A stretch of 64,000 nt of DNA, from NCBI GenBank assembly GCA_001599595.1, contig BCHH01000021.1:115095-179094 (forward strand), written 5' to 3'. Origin of the DNA: Beverwykella pulmonaria (taxonomy: Eukaryota > Ascomycota > Dothideomycetes > Pleosporales > Melanommataceae). Below the pieces are notes generated by a model that saw nothing but the letters and a program-made list of their open reading frames with translations, searched no databases and had not been told where the DNA came from. Below are positions 12,392-22,362 of the stretch, one piece after another. A program made the translations under genes and the position numbers. Numbering within the stretch: position 1 is the first letter of the stretch; the number at the start of each line of letters is the position of its first letter.

Positions 12392-13657
12392 ATGGCGGAC
12401 GAAATTTCTGCCAGGCCCACGCCTCGCAAGACTACCTCCCGGTTCGTGGAAGCAGCCATGAATTCGCGATCCTCCATCCACCCGCCGCCCGACATGCTAT
12501 GGCAGGACCTTGGGATCGACAAGCTGATTGACCAATTCCACGAGGAAAACAGTGCTCCGCCTGCAGCTTCTTCGAGGCACGACTCGGGCATAGGGGTTCC
12601 GTCCATGAGCTCTGCCACGGCCCATGCGCCTTCCACATCGACCTCGGAAGGCACCTTTGGCCGGTTTTCCCGCGCCGTGTCGTCGTTTTGGCACGGCTCT
12701 GCGTTTTCCGCCCTGGGCAAGAGGAAGCAAAGAGACGGAGAGACTGCGATCACTCCGGTGCCTCCTGCCCCGGCCCCTGCAGACGATCGGAGAGAGCAAG
12801 CCCGGCTCGCGTACGAGCAGGCCAAAGAGCTAGGACTTTTGCCCAAGCCGAAGGTCTTCGTACGGCCGCACGCTAGGCCGCGGCGGAAATCGGGTATGTT
12901 CTTCAAGCTGTTAGCTGTATCCCGAATTTCAGTCAGAAGAAGGGCGAGAGGATCAATCCAGCGCTGCACAGTACCACGGCATCTGGCAGGCCCCTATTTG
13001 CGCTTCTCAAGTCTTCTTATCGTATCTCTACTAACATCGAGTATAGCGACAAGTCCTGTAGCACCGCCCTCCATTGCTCCGTCTACACCGACCCGTACCC
13101 CCAACAAATCGGCCTCCAAAAAGGACCTGGACAAGCAAAAGAAGCTCACCAAGCGCGTGTCAAACCTCGAGCACAAGCTCGCTGAAGCCCGCCGGGAGCT
13201 CGGTCTCGCTTTAGCCCTCAAGGAGAAAGCAATGGCCGGCAAAGACGACACAATCGCTCCCGTCTCGCCTATCCGGCCCCTGACGCCCAACAACACCCAT
13301 TTTCTCGCCGAAACCGATGCCAATTCTCACATTTTGGCCGAAACCTCTTCACAGACCACCAATAAGATCACTAAGAAGCGGAAAGCTGCTGACGAGAAGG
13401 CTATTTCTATCTACGGGGATAGTGATGTGGAAGGGGAGCACGAGAGCAAGAAGAAGAAGGTGGTTACCCCTAGGCGTGCTTCTACCCGGTTGGTTAAGAA
13501 GCGTTCTCAAACTCGGATCACCGCGGAGGAGGTGATTATGGTAGTCCCGGACGGAGTCTCAGTGCCCCCAATCCCCTCGATCCCTGCAGGCGTGAAGGGC
13601 AAAAGGGTTGAAGTCGGCGACGACGGGTTCGGAGGACTGAGCCATGAGATATTTTGA
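12392..13657 (+). CDS. Unknown basic, probably nuclear protein with a coiled coil
   Basis: I do not recognise this gene. The start at 12392 is in a strong context (ACCATGG). Two exons, 12392-12893 and 13047-13657, give 370 aa. The donor is GGTATGT, the acceptor is GTATAG, and a CTAAC branch site lies near 13031. The N-terminal 170 residues are rich in Ser, Pro and Ala with a conserved-looking patch (DMLWQDLGIDKLIDQFHEE). Residues about 190-230 form a Lys-rich coiled coil (KQKKLTKRVSNLEHKLAEA). Further on come basic clusters (ITKKRKAADEK, SKKKKVVTPRR) that look like nuclear localisation signals. The intron is 153 nt, a multiple of three, and lacks a stop, so its retention would add 51 residues with a hydrophobic stretch. 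The nuclear location is inferred from composition only. Confidence 0.75.
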   Translation: MADEISARPTPRKTTSRFVEAAMNSRSSIHPPPDMLWQDLGIDKLIDQFHEENSAPPAASSRHDSGIGVPSMSSATAHAPSTSTSEGTFGRFSRAVSSFWHGSAFSALGKRKQRDGETAITPVPPAPAPADDRREQARLAYEQAKELGLLPKPKVFVRPHARPRRKSGMFFKLLAVSRISVRRRARGSIQRCTVPRHLAGPYLRFSSLLIVSLLTSSIATSPVAPPSIAPSTPTRTPNKSASKKDLDKQKKLTKRVSNLEHKLAEARRELGLALALKEKAMAGKDDTIAPVSPIRPLTPNNTHFLAETDANSHILAETSSQTTNKITKKRKAADEKAISIYGDSDVEGEHESKKKKVVTPRRASTRLVKKRSQTRITAEEVIMVVPDGVSVPPIPSIPAGVKGKRVEVGDDGFGGLSHEIF

Positions 13658-14077
13658 TTGCCATTTCCTTGGGGTTATTTTTTTTTATTTTTTTATTTTA
13701 TATTTTCTGGCATAGCGTTCGAGCATTGAGAGGCCCTTTGGGGCCAGCATTCTGCATTGAGCGAGCACTGTTCTACTTCTCTGGATCCGTCCTGTTTTGG
13801 CCTTGACGGGCAAAAGGATGAGCATATGAGCACGAAATCATGACGACACGATGTTTCTTCGGGTAAATAATATTTTTCTCTATACGACCTCGGTCCTGGA
13901 ACGCAGGTGTAATTAAGTGTAAATACGGAAATGAGAATCTGTGCCACCTAGCAGCCCTGCTATCTTTTCCGTAACTCCGTCGCTGAAGATGCCGCATGGT
14001 GTATCCTTCGTTAGCAGTGAAAGAAATCAGACTCGTAATGATCTGTGTAGCCGTTCATTTTTGGTATTCCTGCTCGT
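13658..14077. other. Convergent intergenic region with T-rich 3' end
   Basis: 420 bp between two stop codons that face each other. A T-rich run at about 13676-13706 follows the upstream gene by 20 bases and probably belongs to its 3' end region. No gene seen. Confidence 0.5.
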
Positions 14078-15101
14078 TCAACCCTCGGTAGGGAGAGCCT
14101 CGCTAACACTTCCATCGCGGGGGATGTAGTGCACGCCCGCCTGTTCGGCAGCCACGACGGCGTCCTCGGGCAGCTGTCAACCATTAGCCTTCCTCTTCAC
14201 CGTCACATTCCCTTTGCCTGTTCAAACTTACGATTCCTTCGACCTGGATCGCATACACGCCAGGAACATAGCCTTCCAGCCTCTGATATCTCGCGACCCA
14301 GCTCCGACTGGTATTGCTCACTGTCAGTAGACCCTCAAAGACCTGGCTCGTGCAGTCCTGAATCGCATCGCTGTTGCCCGTGAGCTCGAGGAAGCTATCG
14401 CAGTTGGGACACCCGGACTGCAGGAACGCTGTGTACGTCCGCACAATGGAGCACACCATGCACGCGCGCATGTGCCGCGCCTGCGACGTCGGGATGTGGT
14501 TGCCGCCAGACATTGTGGAATCGAGGAGGGAGGGACTGGGGTCGCGGGCGCCGGCGGACGGGGAAAGCCTGGGACTGGGGGCGGCGATGGCAGGGCCTGA
14601 GTGCGGAGATGGGTGAGGACTAAGACCGAGGGCGCTGGTGCGGTGGGCAGGCGTGCGGTCGAAATGTGAGAAGGACTCCTTGGGGGAAGCGGCGGGCCCG
14701 GGCAGATCTCGAGACGTAGATTCGTTGGCGTAGCCTGTTGATATCTCGATGGATTCTCTAACGTCGGCGGGAGAGACGTTGTCGGCGTGGTCGATGCCTC
14801 CGTCGTCGCCAAAGAGAGTTTGTGCTAGAGGGTTGCTTTGTCCAGCAGTAGCGGCAGGTGAACGGTTGTCTTGGCGGGCGCGGCGCTGTAGTGTCGCTCC
14901 AGCTGCTTGTGCAACAACGGGGCTCTTCTTTTTCGGCCGCCTGGCTGGGGCTGGCGGCGAACTGTCCTCCTCTCCGCCCGTAGAATTGCAGTCTGCGGTG
15001 CAGTTTCCGCTCTCGCTCACTTCGTCTCCGTCCGAGTCGACGACAATGTACTTGCTCGGAGCTTTCTTGACAGCGGCGATGCCTCTGCGCCGGGGCGGCA
15101 T
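14078..15101 (-). CDS. SPT4: Transcription elongation factor Spt4 with long N-terminal extension
   Basis: Spt4 is the small zinc-binding partner of Spt5 in DSIF, which supports elongation by RNA polymerase II. Exons 14232-15101 and 14078-14173 give 321 aa from the ATG at 15101. The Spt4 core starts at the ATG at 14513 (MSGGNHIPTSQARHMRACMVC). It carries the four zinc cysteines (core positions 18, 21, 35 and 38), the DCTS and SWVARYQR segments and PGVYAIQVEGI. The second exon supplies an ending typical of fungal Spt4 (HYIPRDGSVSEALPTEG). Core plus second exon is 125 aa, the normal family size. The frame stays open upstream for another 196 codons to MPPRRRGIAAVKK, and 46 more to 15239. That extension is Ser/Pro/Ala-rich, probably disordered, and includes KYIVVDSDGDE. 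It may be real coding sequence, or translation may start at 14513. Confidence 0.85.
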
Positions 15102-15422
15102 CTTGGCGGGCGATTCTGCCGGGCGTCGCAGAGGGCGGGGTGCTGGTTGGTTGGGTGCCTGGCGGTGTGGAGGCGAGGCGATGGAGGGCCCCAGGAAAAC
15201 CAACTTTCGGCTCGCGACGGCGCGTGCCCTCTCTGCCATTCACACGAAAGCTGGCCCACACGGATAGCGCTGCTTGCATTCACCGTCCGCCGTTTCCTCC
15301 CGCTTGCCGTCGCAGGGAAGCTACGTTGTGAGCGTTTGGCCCTCGCACCGTCTTGAACCGACCATTGCCCGCCTCGCACCCTTCGTCATTGCCGCTCTCG
15401 ACCGTCTCCCGCCCACGCAAAC
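15102..15422. promoter_or_regulatory. Shared divergent promoter, SPT4 / PPT1
   Basis: 321 bp separate the upstream start of the extended SPT4 frame from the PPT1 start codon. The two genes are divergent, so the stretch must hold both promoters unless SPT4 begins at 14513. No TATA box is obvious and the stretch is GC-rich. Confidence 0.45.
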
Positions 15423-17017
15423 ATGGGGAGCCCGCCAGCAGAAGCCACCGAGCTCAAGAACAAGGGCAATGAGGCCTTCAAGAAGCACGACTGGGCTGCT
15501 GCCGTCGCCTTCTACACGCAGGCCATCGAGAAGTTCGACCAGGAGCCCTCGTTCTACACCAATCGCGCCCAGGTTGGCAGCCTCCCCGCTCTGCACGCGA
15601 CCGCATATTCACGCTCCCCCCACAGGCAAATATCAAGCTAGAGAGCTACGGGCTCGCCATCATCGATGCGGACAAGGCCATCGAAATCGACCCCAACAAT
15701 GTCAAGGTACGGTAGACATGGCGCAGCGAGCTCCCCGCACCCTACTTACTCGCCACGCAGGCCTACTACCGCCGCGCTTCTGCGAACACGGCGATCCTGC
15801 ACCACCGCGAAGCCCTCCGCGACTGGAAGCTCGTCGTCAAGAAGGCCCCCGGCGATGCCACAGCGAAGCTGCGCATGGCCGAGTGCGACAAGGTTGTCAA
15901 GCGGGACGCCTTCCTCAAAGCCATCGAGGTCGACGATGCGCCATCCGCCGCAGAAGGCCTGGACCTCGAGCACATGGTCGTAGACCCGTCGTATGACGGA
16001 GCGAAGCTGGAGCAGGAGATGACGCAGGAGTTCATCGAGGACATGATCCAGCGGTTCAAGGACGGGAAGAAGCTTGCGCGCAAGTACGTCTTCCAGATCA
16101 TCATCTCCGTCATGGACCTGGTGAAGAAGGAGCCGACCATGGTGGAGATCGGTATTGAAGAGGGGAACCAGATCACAGTCTGTGGCGACACGCATGGTAC
16201 CTTCTCCAGCATGTTTTTTTCCCTGCTCACGCCGTGCTAACCCTATCCAGGACAATTCTACGATCTCTTGAACATCTTCCAACTCGCCGGCAACCCTTCC
16301 GAGAAGAACGCATTTCTGTTCAATGGCGACTTCGTTGACCGCGGCTCGTGGTCAACCGAGATCGCACTCACACTCTATGCCTACAAAATGCTCTACCCTA
16401 CCAAGTTTTTCCTGAACCGCGGCAACCACGAGACGGACGACATGAATCGGATGTACGGATTCGAGGGCGAATGCCGAGCCAAGTACAACGACCGAGTGTT
16501 CAAGCTCTTTTCCGAGTCCTTCTCCGCTCTCCCACTAGCAACGCTCATCGGCGGGAAATACTTTGTTCTGCATGGCGGCCTGTTCTCGGACGACAAGGTC
16601 AGCCTAGACGACGTTCGGAAATTGGATCGCTTCAAGCAGCGGCAGCCAGGCCAGGCTGGCCTGATGATGGAAATGCTGTGGACCGACCCTCAGCCCGAAC
16701 CTGGACGCGGTCCCAGTAAGCGCGGCGTTGGTCTTCAGTTTGGCCCGGACATCACCAAGCGATTCTGCGAAGACAACAAACTGGAAGCCATCATCCGATC
16801 GCACGAGGTCCGCATGGAGGGCTACGAAGTGGAGCACGACGGCCGCTGTATCACCGTCTTTTCCGCGCCCAACTACTGCGACAGCACCAACAACAAGGGC
16901 GCTTTCATCAAGATAGGACCCGACTACAAGCTAAACTTCACCAAATTCGACGCCGTTCCACATCCGAACATCAGACCCATGGCCTATGCATCAAACGGAC
17001 TTCAGGGCATGATATAG
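15423..17017 (+). CDS. PPT1: Serine/threonine protein phosphatase 5
   Basis: PP5/Ppt1 is a PPP-family phosphatase that joins Hsp90 through its TPR domain and dephosphorylates Hsp90 co-chaperones such as Cdc37. Four exons, 15423-15572, 15626-15706, 15761-16196 and 16251-17017, give 477 aa, the usual length. Three TPR units occupy about residues 8-110 ([19 protein letters not shown] is the first). A linker follows, then the catalytic domain from about residue 180. Metal-binding signatures are GDTHG (about 219-223), GDFVDRG (about 248-254) and GNHE (about 281). HGG, SHE and the SAPNYCD loop follow. The C-terminus, after a PHPNIRPM segment, matches the family tail. The gene is divergent from SPT4. 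No defects seen. Confidence 0.96.
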
Positions 17018-17625
17018 AAAGGACCGGCAATAGAAATGCAGTAAACTGTTCGCTCGGCTGTGTAGCGATGCATACTTTGGTGTTATTTGGCGTAAAAGCA
17101 TACTGGTATAAAGAATTTGGAGGTCTCTTGCTTCAGAAAACCGGTTGATTGGAGGGTTTGATCAGACGATGGAGCACGAGGACCTAGTCGTGTACTATTA
17201 CTATGTGTTGTTGATTGGAGGTGGGAGTCAAGCACGGCGTGGTAGATAGATCTGCTACGTGTTGTGCTAGAACATTGATGCGAGTGTCTTTAGGCTGGAT
17301 GTAGATCAGGAATACACTCGGCTTCACCGACAATCAAGTATCAAATCTATGTATGCATGTGGGAGGCTGAAGTTCAGGTGTGCATGCAATTCTGATAAAT
17401 GCAGTCCCCCGCGCGCTCGTTGCTCGACCACATGCACGACCCCACGTATGCATTGTCCGCTAATCCCTTTTGAGCGAAATATAAACAAGGGCCTAAATCT
17501 TAGCCTTCCAGGATGCGCTCCCCTCTCCTCCTCACGCGCGTCATCTCTCGTCTCCTCTTCTCCTTCTCTCTCTCTCTCCTTCTCTCTTTCTCTCAAACAT
17601 GTAGAAACGGAGTCGAGACTTGAAA
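17018..17625. other. Intergenic with pyrimidine tract
   Basis: 608 bp without a gene. The stretch 17519-17594 is almost pure C/T (long CT repeats) and ends about 30 bases before the next start codon. Such CT tracts are common just upstream of, or within, the 5' leaders of filamentous-fungal genes. Confidence 0.6.
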
Positions 17626-18995
17626 ATGACGCCATACCAACATCTCTTCTCCACCAACGCGGTCCTCAACGTCTGGCGCAATCTGCGGCATAACCACCGG
17701 CCTGGAGGAGGGGAGAATCATGATTTGTTACTTACACTGCAGTACCAGCCTGAGGAGGTGCGACCAAGGAAATTTACGGCGAAAGGAAATGTAAATGATG
17801 AGAGGGATGGTGGTGGGGGAGTTGTAGGAGGTGGTGGAGGGAAGAGTATTGGGTTTGTGGTCCCATGGAGAAGTATGCAGGCTCAAAAGAGAGAGTTGAG
17901 GGAGAAGGAGAAGGAGTTGGCCGAGGCGTTGGCTGTGTTGGCGGGGGAGGTGGCGTTTACTGGTACGTTAGAATCCCAACTTTCATAGTAGATGGAGATG
18001 ATGAAGAGGAGAGAGTGCGAGACTTGATCTGAAAAGAAAGAAGAGCTAATGTGTGTATAGATCTTCCCCCCACCCTCCAAACCTCCCTTTCCGCCAACCC
18101 CCTCATTCAAACGCGCCACATCTGCGCCGGTCTCTCGCGTCAAATCTCAAAACTCGAACTGCAGATGATCGACAACGCACCCTTCTCTTCCCACAAGAAC
18201 CTCTTCACCGGCGGCGAGATTGCACGCAAATTCCTCCCACCAATAGAAAGACTGTTTGAGCTCAGACCCGTGCCGCAAAGAATGATCTTCGAGCTGCTGA
18301 TGGAGTTGAAGGATTTGGTATTCATGGGGATGCAGCATTGCGATGAGGAGACGGGGGAGTGGGAGCTCGAGGGGTGGAACACATTTGAGGAGGTGGATGG
18401 GCTGGTTGTGCGCAGCCTCGTACCATTGCCTGCGAACGCGACACTGCAGCGCCCGCAATCGCAATCGCAGTTACAGACGGAAAGCACAGCGGCGATGAAC
18501 GGCGGAAAGAATGCCCCCAAGCATAAACCCTCAACCCTCCTCCAACCCATCTCATACTCGCTCTCCAATCGCGAAGAACCGCAACCTTCACCCCACTGGA
18601 CCACCACAACGCCAACCCCCTACCTCCTCTACCTCCTCGAATCGCTCGAGACCACCTCGTCGGCAATGTCGCACCTCACGCCATCCATCCCCGACTTCCT
18701 CGCCGCGTCCTCGCTCACGCTCCGCCGCATGCTAGACCGACGTACACTGAACGATTTCGCTATTTCCAAAAAGAAGAGGACGGGGACATGCGCAGAGTAT
18801 GCACAATGCATGAAGTGGGCGGGGTCAAGTTGGAGACAGGGAGGGGGTTGTAGAAGGGGATGTAAGGATGAGGATGAGGATACTGAAGGACTACCGAGTT
18901 GGCATTCTAGCTCGAGGTGGTTTGAGGAGAAGGGGAGCGGAAGGGCAGTGTTTACATTAGGAGGTGGGGGAAGTGATAAGGCGTTAGCAGCGTGA
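17626..18995 (+). CDS. Unknown fungal protein, 423 aa
   Basis: Function not recognised. Exons 17626-17962 and 18061-18995 join in phase 1 and rebuild FTDLPPTLQ. The start ATG at 17626 follows a CT-rich leader. Residues ~60-80 hold a Gly run (GGGGVVGGGGG) and residues ~85-110 a charged helix (MQAQKRELREKEKELAEAL). The best-ordered part is residues 120-225, with CAGLSRQISKLELQMID, a Phe/Leu/Pro-rich segment (RKFLPPIERLFELRP) and a helix FELLMELKDLVFMGMQHC. The C-terminal third holds LLYLLESLETTSSAMSHL and then a Cys/Gly-rich tail. Its intron is 98 nt, with a GTACGT donor and a TATAG acceptor. The gene is probably real because both exons show consistent coding bias and conserved-looking blocks. 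No catalytic motif or membrane segment is seen. Confidence 0.7.
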
Positions 18996-19496
18996 AATGT
19001 GTCGTGGTGTATGTAGGTACTTTGTCACGCTTTCGTTGATGTTGATATTGATATTGTTCGGCTTGGGCTTGGGGGGGAAACGTATGCAATGAGGAAAAGG
19101 GCGGAATGGAGGGACTTCTTGAAAGGCGTTTTGGGTTCTATGGGCTTGGACTTGGACTTGAATCTGCATTTGGCTTCGTGTAAGATACCCTGTTGACTAC
19201 GACACAGCCAATCTATTCCTTTGTCCTTCACGTACTTGTTATATTTCTAGCATAAAGGGAAAATATGAACTTATATACCTACCTGTTGAGACCTTTCTTT
19301 CCTTCATCGGTTATGCATGTTTCGACAGGGAGGCAAAGGTACAGCATCTAAGCCAATGTAATTCGGGTATTCCATCATTTCCTATGCCGACCGATCTGAA
19401 TCCAAAAACGCCTATCCATGCATACATGCAACCATACCAAAGTTTTAACAAGACGTCTGTCTCCAAGCTCCAGCCCTAAAATGCCCCACACTGTCT
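18996..19496. other. Convergent intergenic region
   Basis: 501 bp between two convergent stop codons. A short periodic stretch with GTTGATGTTGATATTGAT lies near 19035, otherwise nothing is seen. Confidence 0.5.
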
Positions 19497-21541
19497 TCAT
19501 ATCCACAAAAACACTCCAACAATCGCAGCAACCACCACCACTAACACCATCCTGACGACTCTCCCGGCCACTCCTCCTCTAAGGACATTTAAATCAACCA
19601 CCGCGCCGGGAAAATTACACGTCAGCCGATCCTGACTCTCCTCCCCAGACACCAGCCGATCCTGACTCTTCTTCCCATACGTTAGACTCCGCGCCGGTTC
19701 ATTCGGACAGCTAAAGCCCAACTGCGCAGGACAACTCCGCACAATATCAAAGCATAGATCCTCGCAGGGCAACAACTCTTTATATGGCCCCGGCTTGATC
19801 TCGAGATCGATCATCGGATTGCGGGATTGCTTGAAGGCGAATCTATCTCGTTTCGAGGAGTTGAATTCAGCCGTCATGTTCGAGGAATAAGCGAATGTAC
19901 CATTAGGGAAGGGCGTGCCGATGTTGCGCGGTTGCAGCATAAAGCCCGTGGCGGAGAAGTCTTCGCAGCGCGGTATGAGGACGGTGCAGAGCCAGGCTTT
20001 GTAGTCGTGACGGCAATCGTCGCATGTGCGCGCCAGCGAATACTGAGCGGTCCCTGTTGTATTGCAGGCTACTTGGTCAAGCGAGTTGGTGAAGTTCTTG
20101 TAGTAGTCTTTGGCGAGGTTGTCGTATTTTTCGATCAGAGCGGTATTGTTGGATTTAAATTTGGTGGAGGAGGGGACGGCGTAGGCGATCTCAGAGCAGA
20201 AAGGGAGGTCGAATATTACCTGACAGGAGTCGTCTGTGAAAGATTAGTTTGTATTTTTTCTAAACGAGAACGGGAGGGAGGGGGGTGCGTACCGGCCTTG
20301 GTCGTCCAATTGAACTGCTTGAAAACTGTTCCTCCATCGAGCACCTTGCCCGTTCCAGGAATATCAAGACCTGCCGTTGTCCCATTGATAGCCATGAACC
20401 CATTATACGCGGTCCCATTCTTGAGGCCCTGAACATGGAATTGTGCCTTTCCGAGCGCATTGCCCGCAAACTTTGTCGTGATGTCGCGGGTAACATTGAT
20501 GTTGGTCGGCTGGTCCATTGAATTTTGCAGTGCGCAGAACGATCGCTCTAGTCCCGTCATGGCACCCCATTTGTCGTTGACCTGGGTATACATGATGAAG
20601 GGTAGCGGATCCATGTTTCTCCAGTAGTCGATCGCAGCGCTGTCGTTCGAAGAGGTGATGTTAGGCGTGATGAACAGCGCAGACTCGCTGTCCGTATCAA
20701 CCTTGAACAGAAACGTTTCATCGTCGTGGTAGCTGTGGTAATACCCTCCATTGACGCTAGCGGCGACCTCGAACTTCCAGCTTCCCGCCCAACCGCTCGT
20801 CAGATTAGGCGCCGAAATCCCAATGAAGATATCCGAGTTCGTCGAGAGACTGAAACTCGCATAACCGCCTTGGAATTTAATGGGTGCAGTAGCAAGATCG
20901 TTCATGGACAATGGTCCGGGTTTCTGGTTCTTTGTGGATGTGGAGACGTAGAGTGTGAGCTGTGGTGAACTGGCCTCTGTGATGATTACGGTATTCGGTA
21001 AGGGCTGACGACACGCGTTGGCAGATATCCAGACCGGATTTCCACTCTGCCTCTTTGCTAATCCCTCTCCTTCTGCGCCCTCTACCTGTCCGTCAACACC
21101 CCTGTCGGATATATTCTCAGCGCCCCTCTCATCTAGCAGCGAAGGAGACCCAGCCCCCTCCTCCGCTTCCCTCACCCTTAACTTGCTCTTCTCAAGCACA
21201 AAGTATCTCGTAACGCCGGGATTCGACTCCTCCTCCTGCTTAACATTATTCTCTAACTTGACCACCTCATCTGTCGCCCTCCCAATCAAATTGCGATCAA
21301 AGTATGCGAAATCCGGCGAATAGCTCAAGCCCTCCTCTTCTCCTCCTCTTTCTGATATGACGTCTGGCGGTATCGCCTGCCCAAACTGACTGTGCAATTC
21401 GTCTTCCAGTGTTGACGGCAACTCCGCGGCGTAGACAAAGTACTTCGGCTGGAACCCGATCCATATCCCCACCAGTATGCACGTTGCAATTACGGAGGCG
21501 AGCAGCCTCGATTGGAGGGGTGTGAGTTTCGGAAGCTGCAT
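19497..21541 (-). CDS. MID1: Mid1, stretch-activated calcium channel subunit
   Basis: Mid1 is the extracytoplasmic partner of the Cch1 calcium channel. Together they form the high-affinity plasma-membrane Ca2+ influx system that responds to mating and cell-wall stress. Exons 20293-21541 and 19497-20233 give 661 aa. The N-terminus has a signal-anchor helix (residues ~13-30, LLASVIATCILVGIWIGF). The ectodomain carries many Asn-glycosylation sites and a ~200-residue Cys-rich C-terminal region (CEDLCFDIVRSCPAQLGF) that is diagnostic of the Mid1 family. The extreme C-terminus is hydrophobic (MVLVVVVAAIVGVFLWI). Near the end, a 30-bp in-frame duplication (19623-19682) repeats SQDRL. Exon joining rebuilds KADDSCQVIFDLPFC. 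Family assignment is strong. Confidence 0.92.
19623..19682 (-). repeat. 30-bp in-frame tandem duplication inside MID1
   Basis: The stretch CAGCCGATCCTGACTCT begins at 19623 and again at 19653. The unit is 30 bp, so two 10-residue copies with SQDRL are encoded in the Cys-rich C-terminal region without loss of frame. Confidence 0.85.
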
Positions 21542-22362
21542 CTCGTTGCGTTGCGACGCTGGCGCGGGTGCGCCGAGGGTGTTGCGGGCCGGCCAGTATA
21601 GTATTGCGGATGTTCGAACGGAATGTAGAGTGCGAGAGGTTCGAATACGTGTGGTGAGGGGTCGTAGGGCAAACGAATGTGGCGCGTGGAGGTTTCTGTG
21701 AGAAGCGGGAGTGCAGGTGGAACGCCGCTGCTTGTGAAGGATGCTGCCAAGAGTCTAGATGGATGGGTGGATGTTTCAGCTCGAGGGGCAATGAGTGCTG
21801 GAACATAACGCAACCAACATCCGCTTACTTTTAAAACAAGTCTTCTCTATCGCTTATGAACACGCGAGGAGGGCCGAGGTTCGTGCGAATTAGATATGTT
21901 GTGCCTTCCGTTCCACGTTTCTCAAGATGGATCTCCATCACTCAAAATTCGGAGCCCATGAAACTCAGGGGCGCCGGCCCCCCAATCCCAAGATTCCGCA
22001 TATTTTCTTGACAGCTTTGGCAGGTTAACTTACAACATCCTATCCATTGTTCCGGGCCCGGGAGAAATCGATGCTATCTCCTAGAAAAGACACAGGGCAC
22101 GGCTACACTCGCAGGTCCTTCAACGGGAACATCTAGTATCTATGTAACCACGCATGAGTCTAAAAGTATAGTACAATCACACTTCCAACAACAACCCGCA
22201 CCCATCACCCGCCTACCCCGCCATCTATCCCGAGGCAGGTTTCCGTCTTCTAGAAGTGTGGCATACGATCGGGTCGAGCAAGATGCTGTAAATGCAACAC
22301 AGACCGCTACCTATGCTGATATACGAGACTAAGAAGGAAAGAGAGGAGATGCATCGAGCGTC
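21542..22362. other. Intergenic, MID1 promoter side
   Basis: 821 bp between the MID1 start and the stop of the acyl-CoA synthetase gene. Only short open frames occur; no gene, RNA or repeat recognised. Confidence 0.5.
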
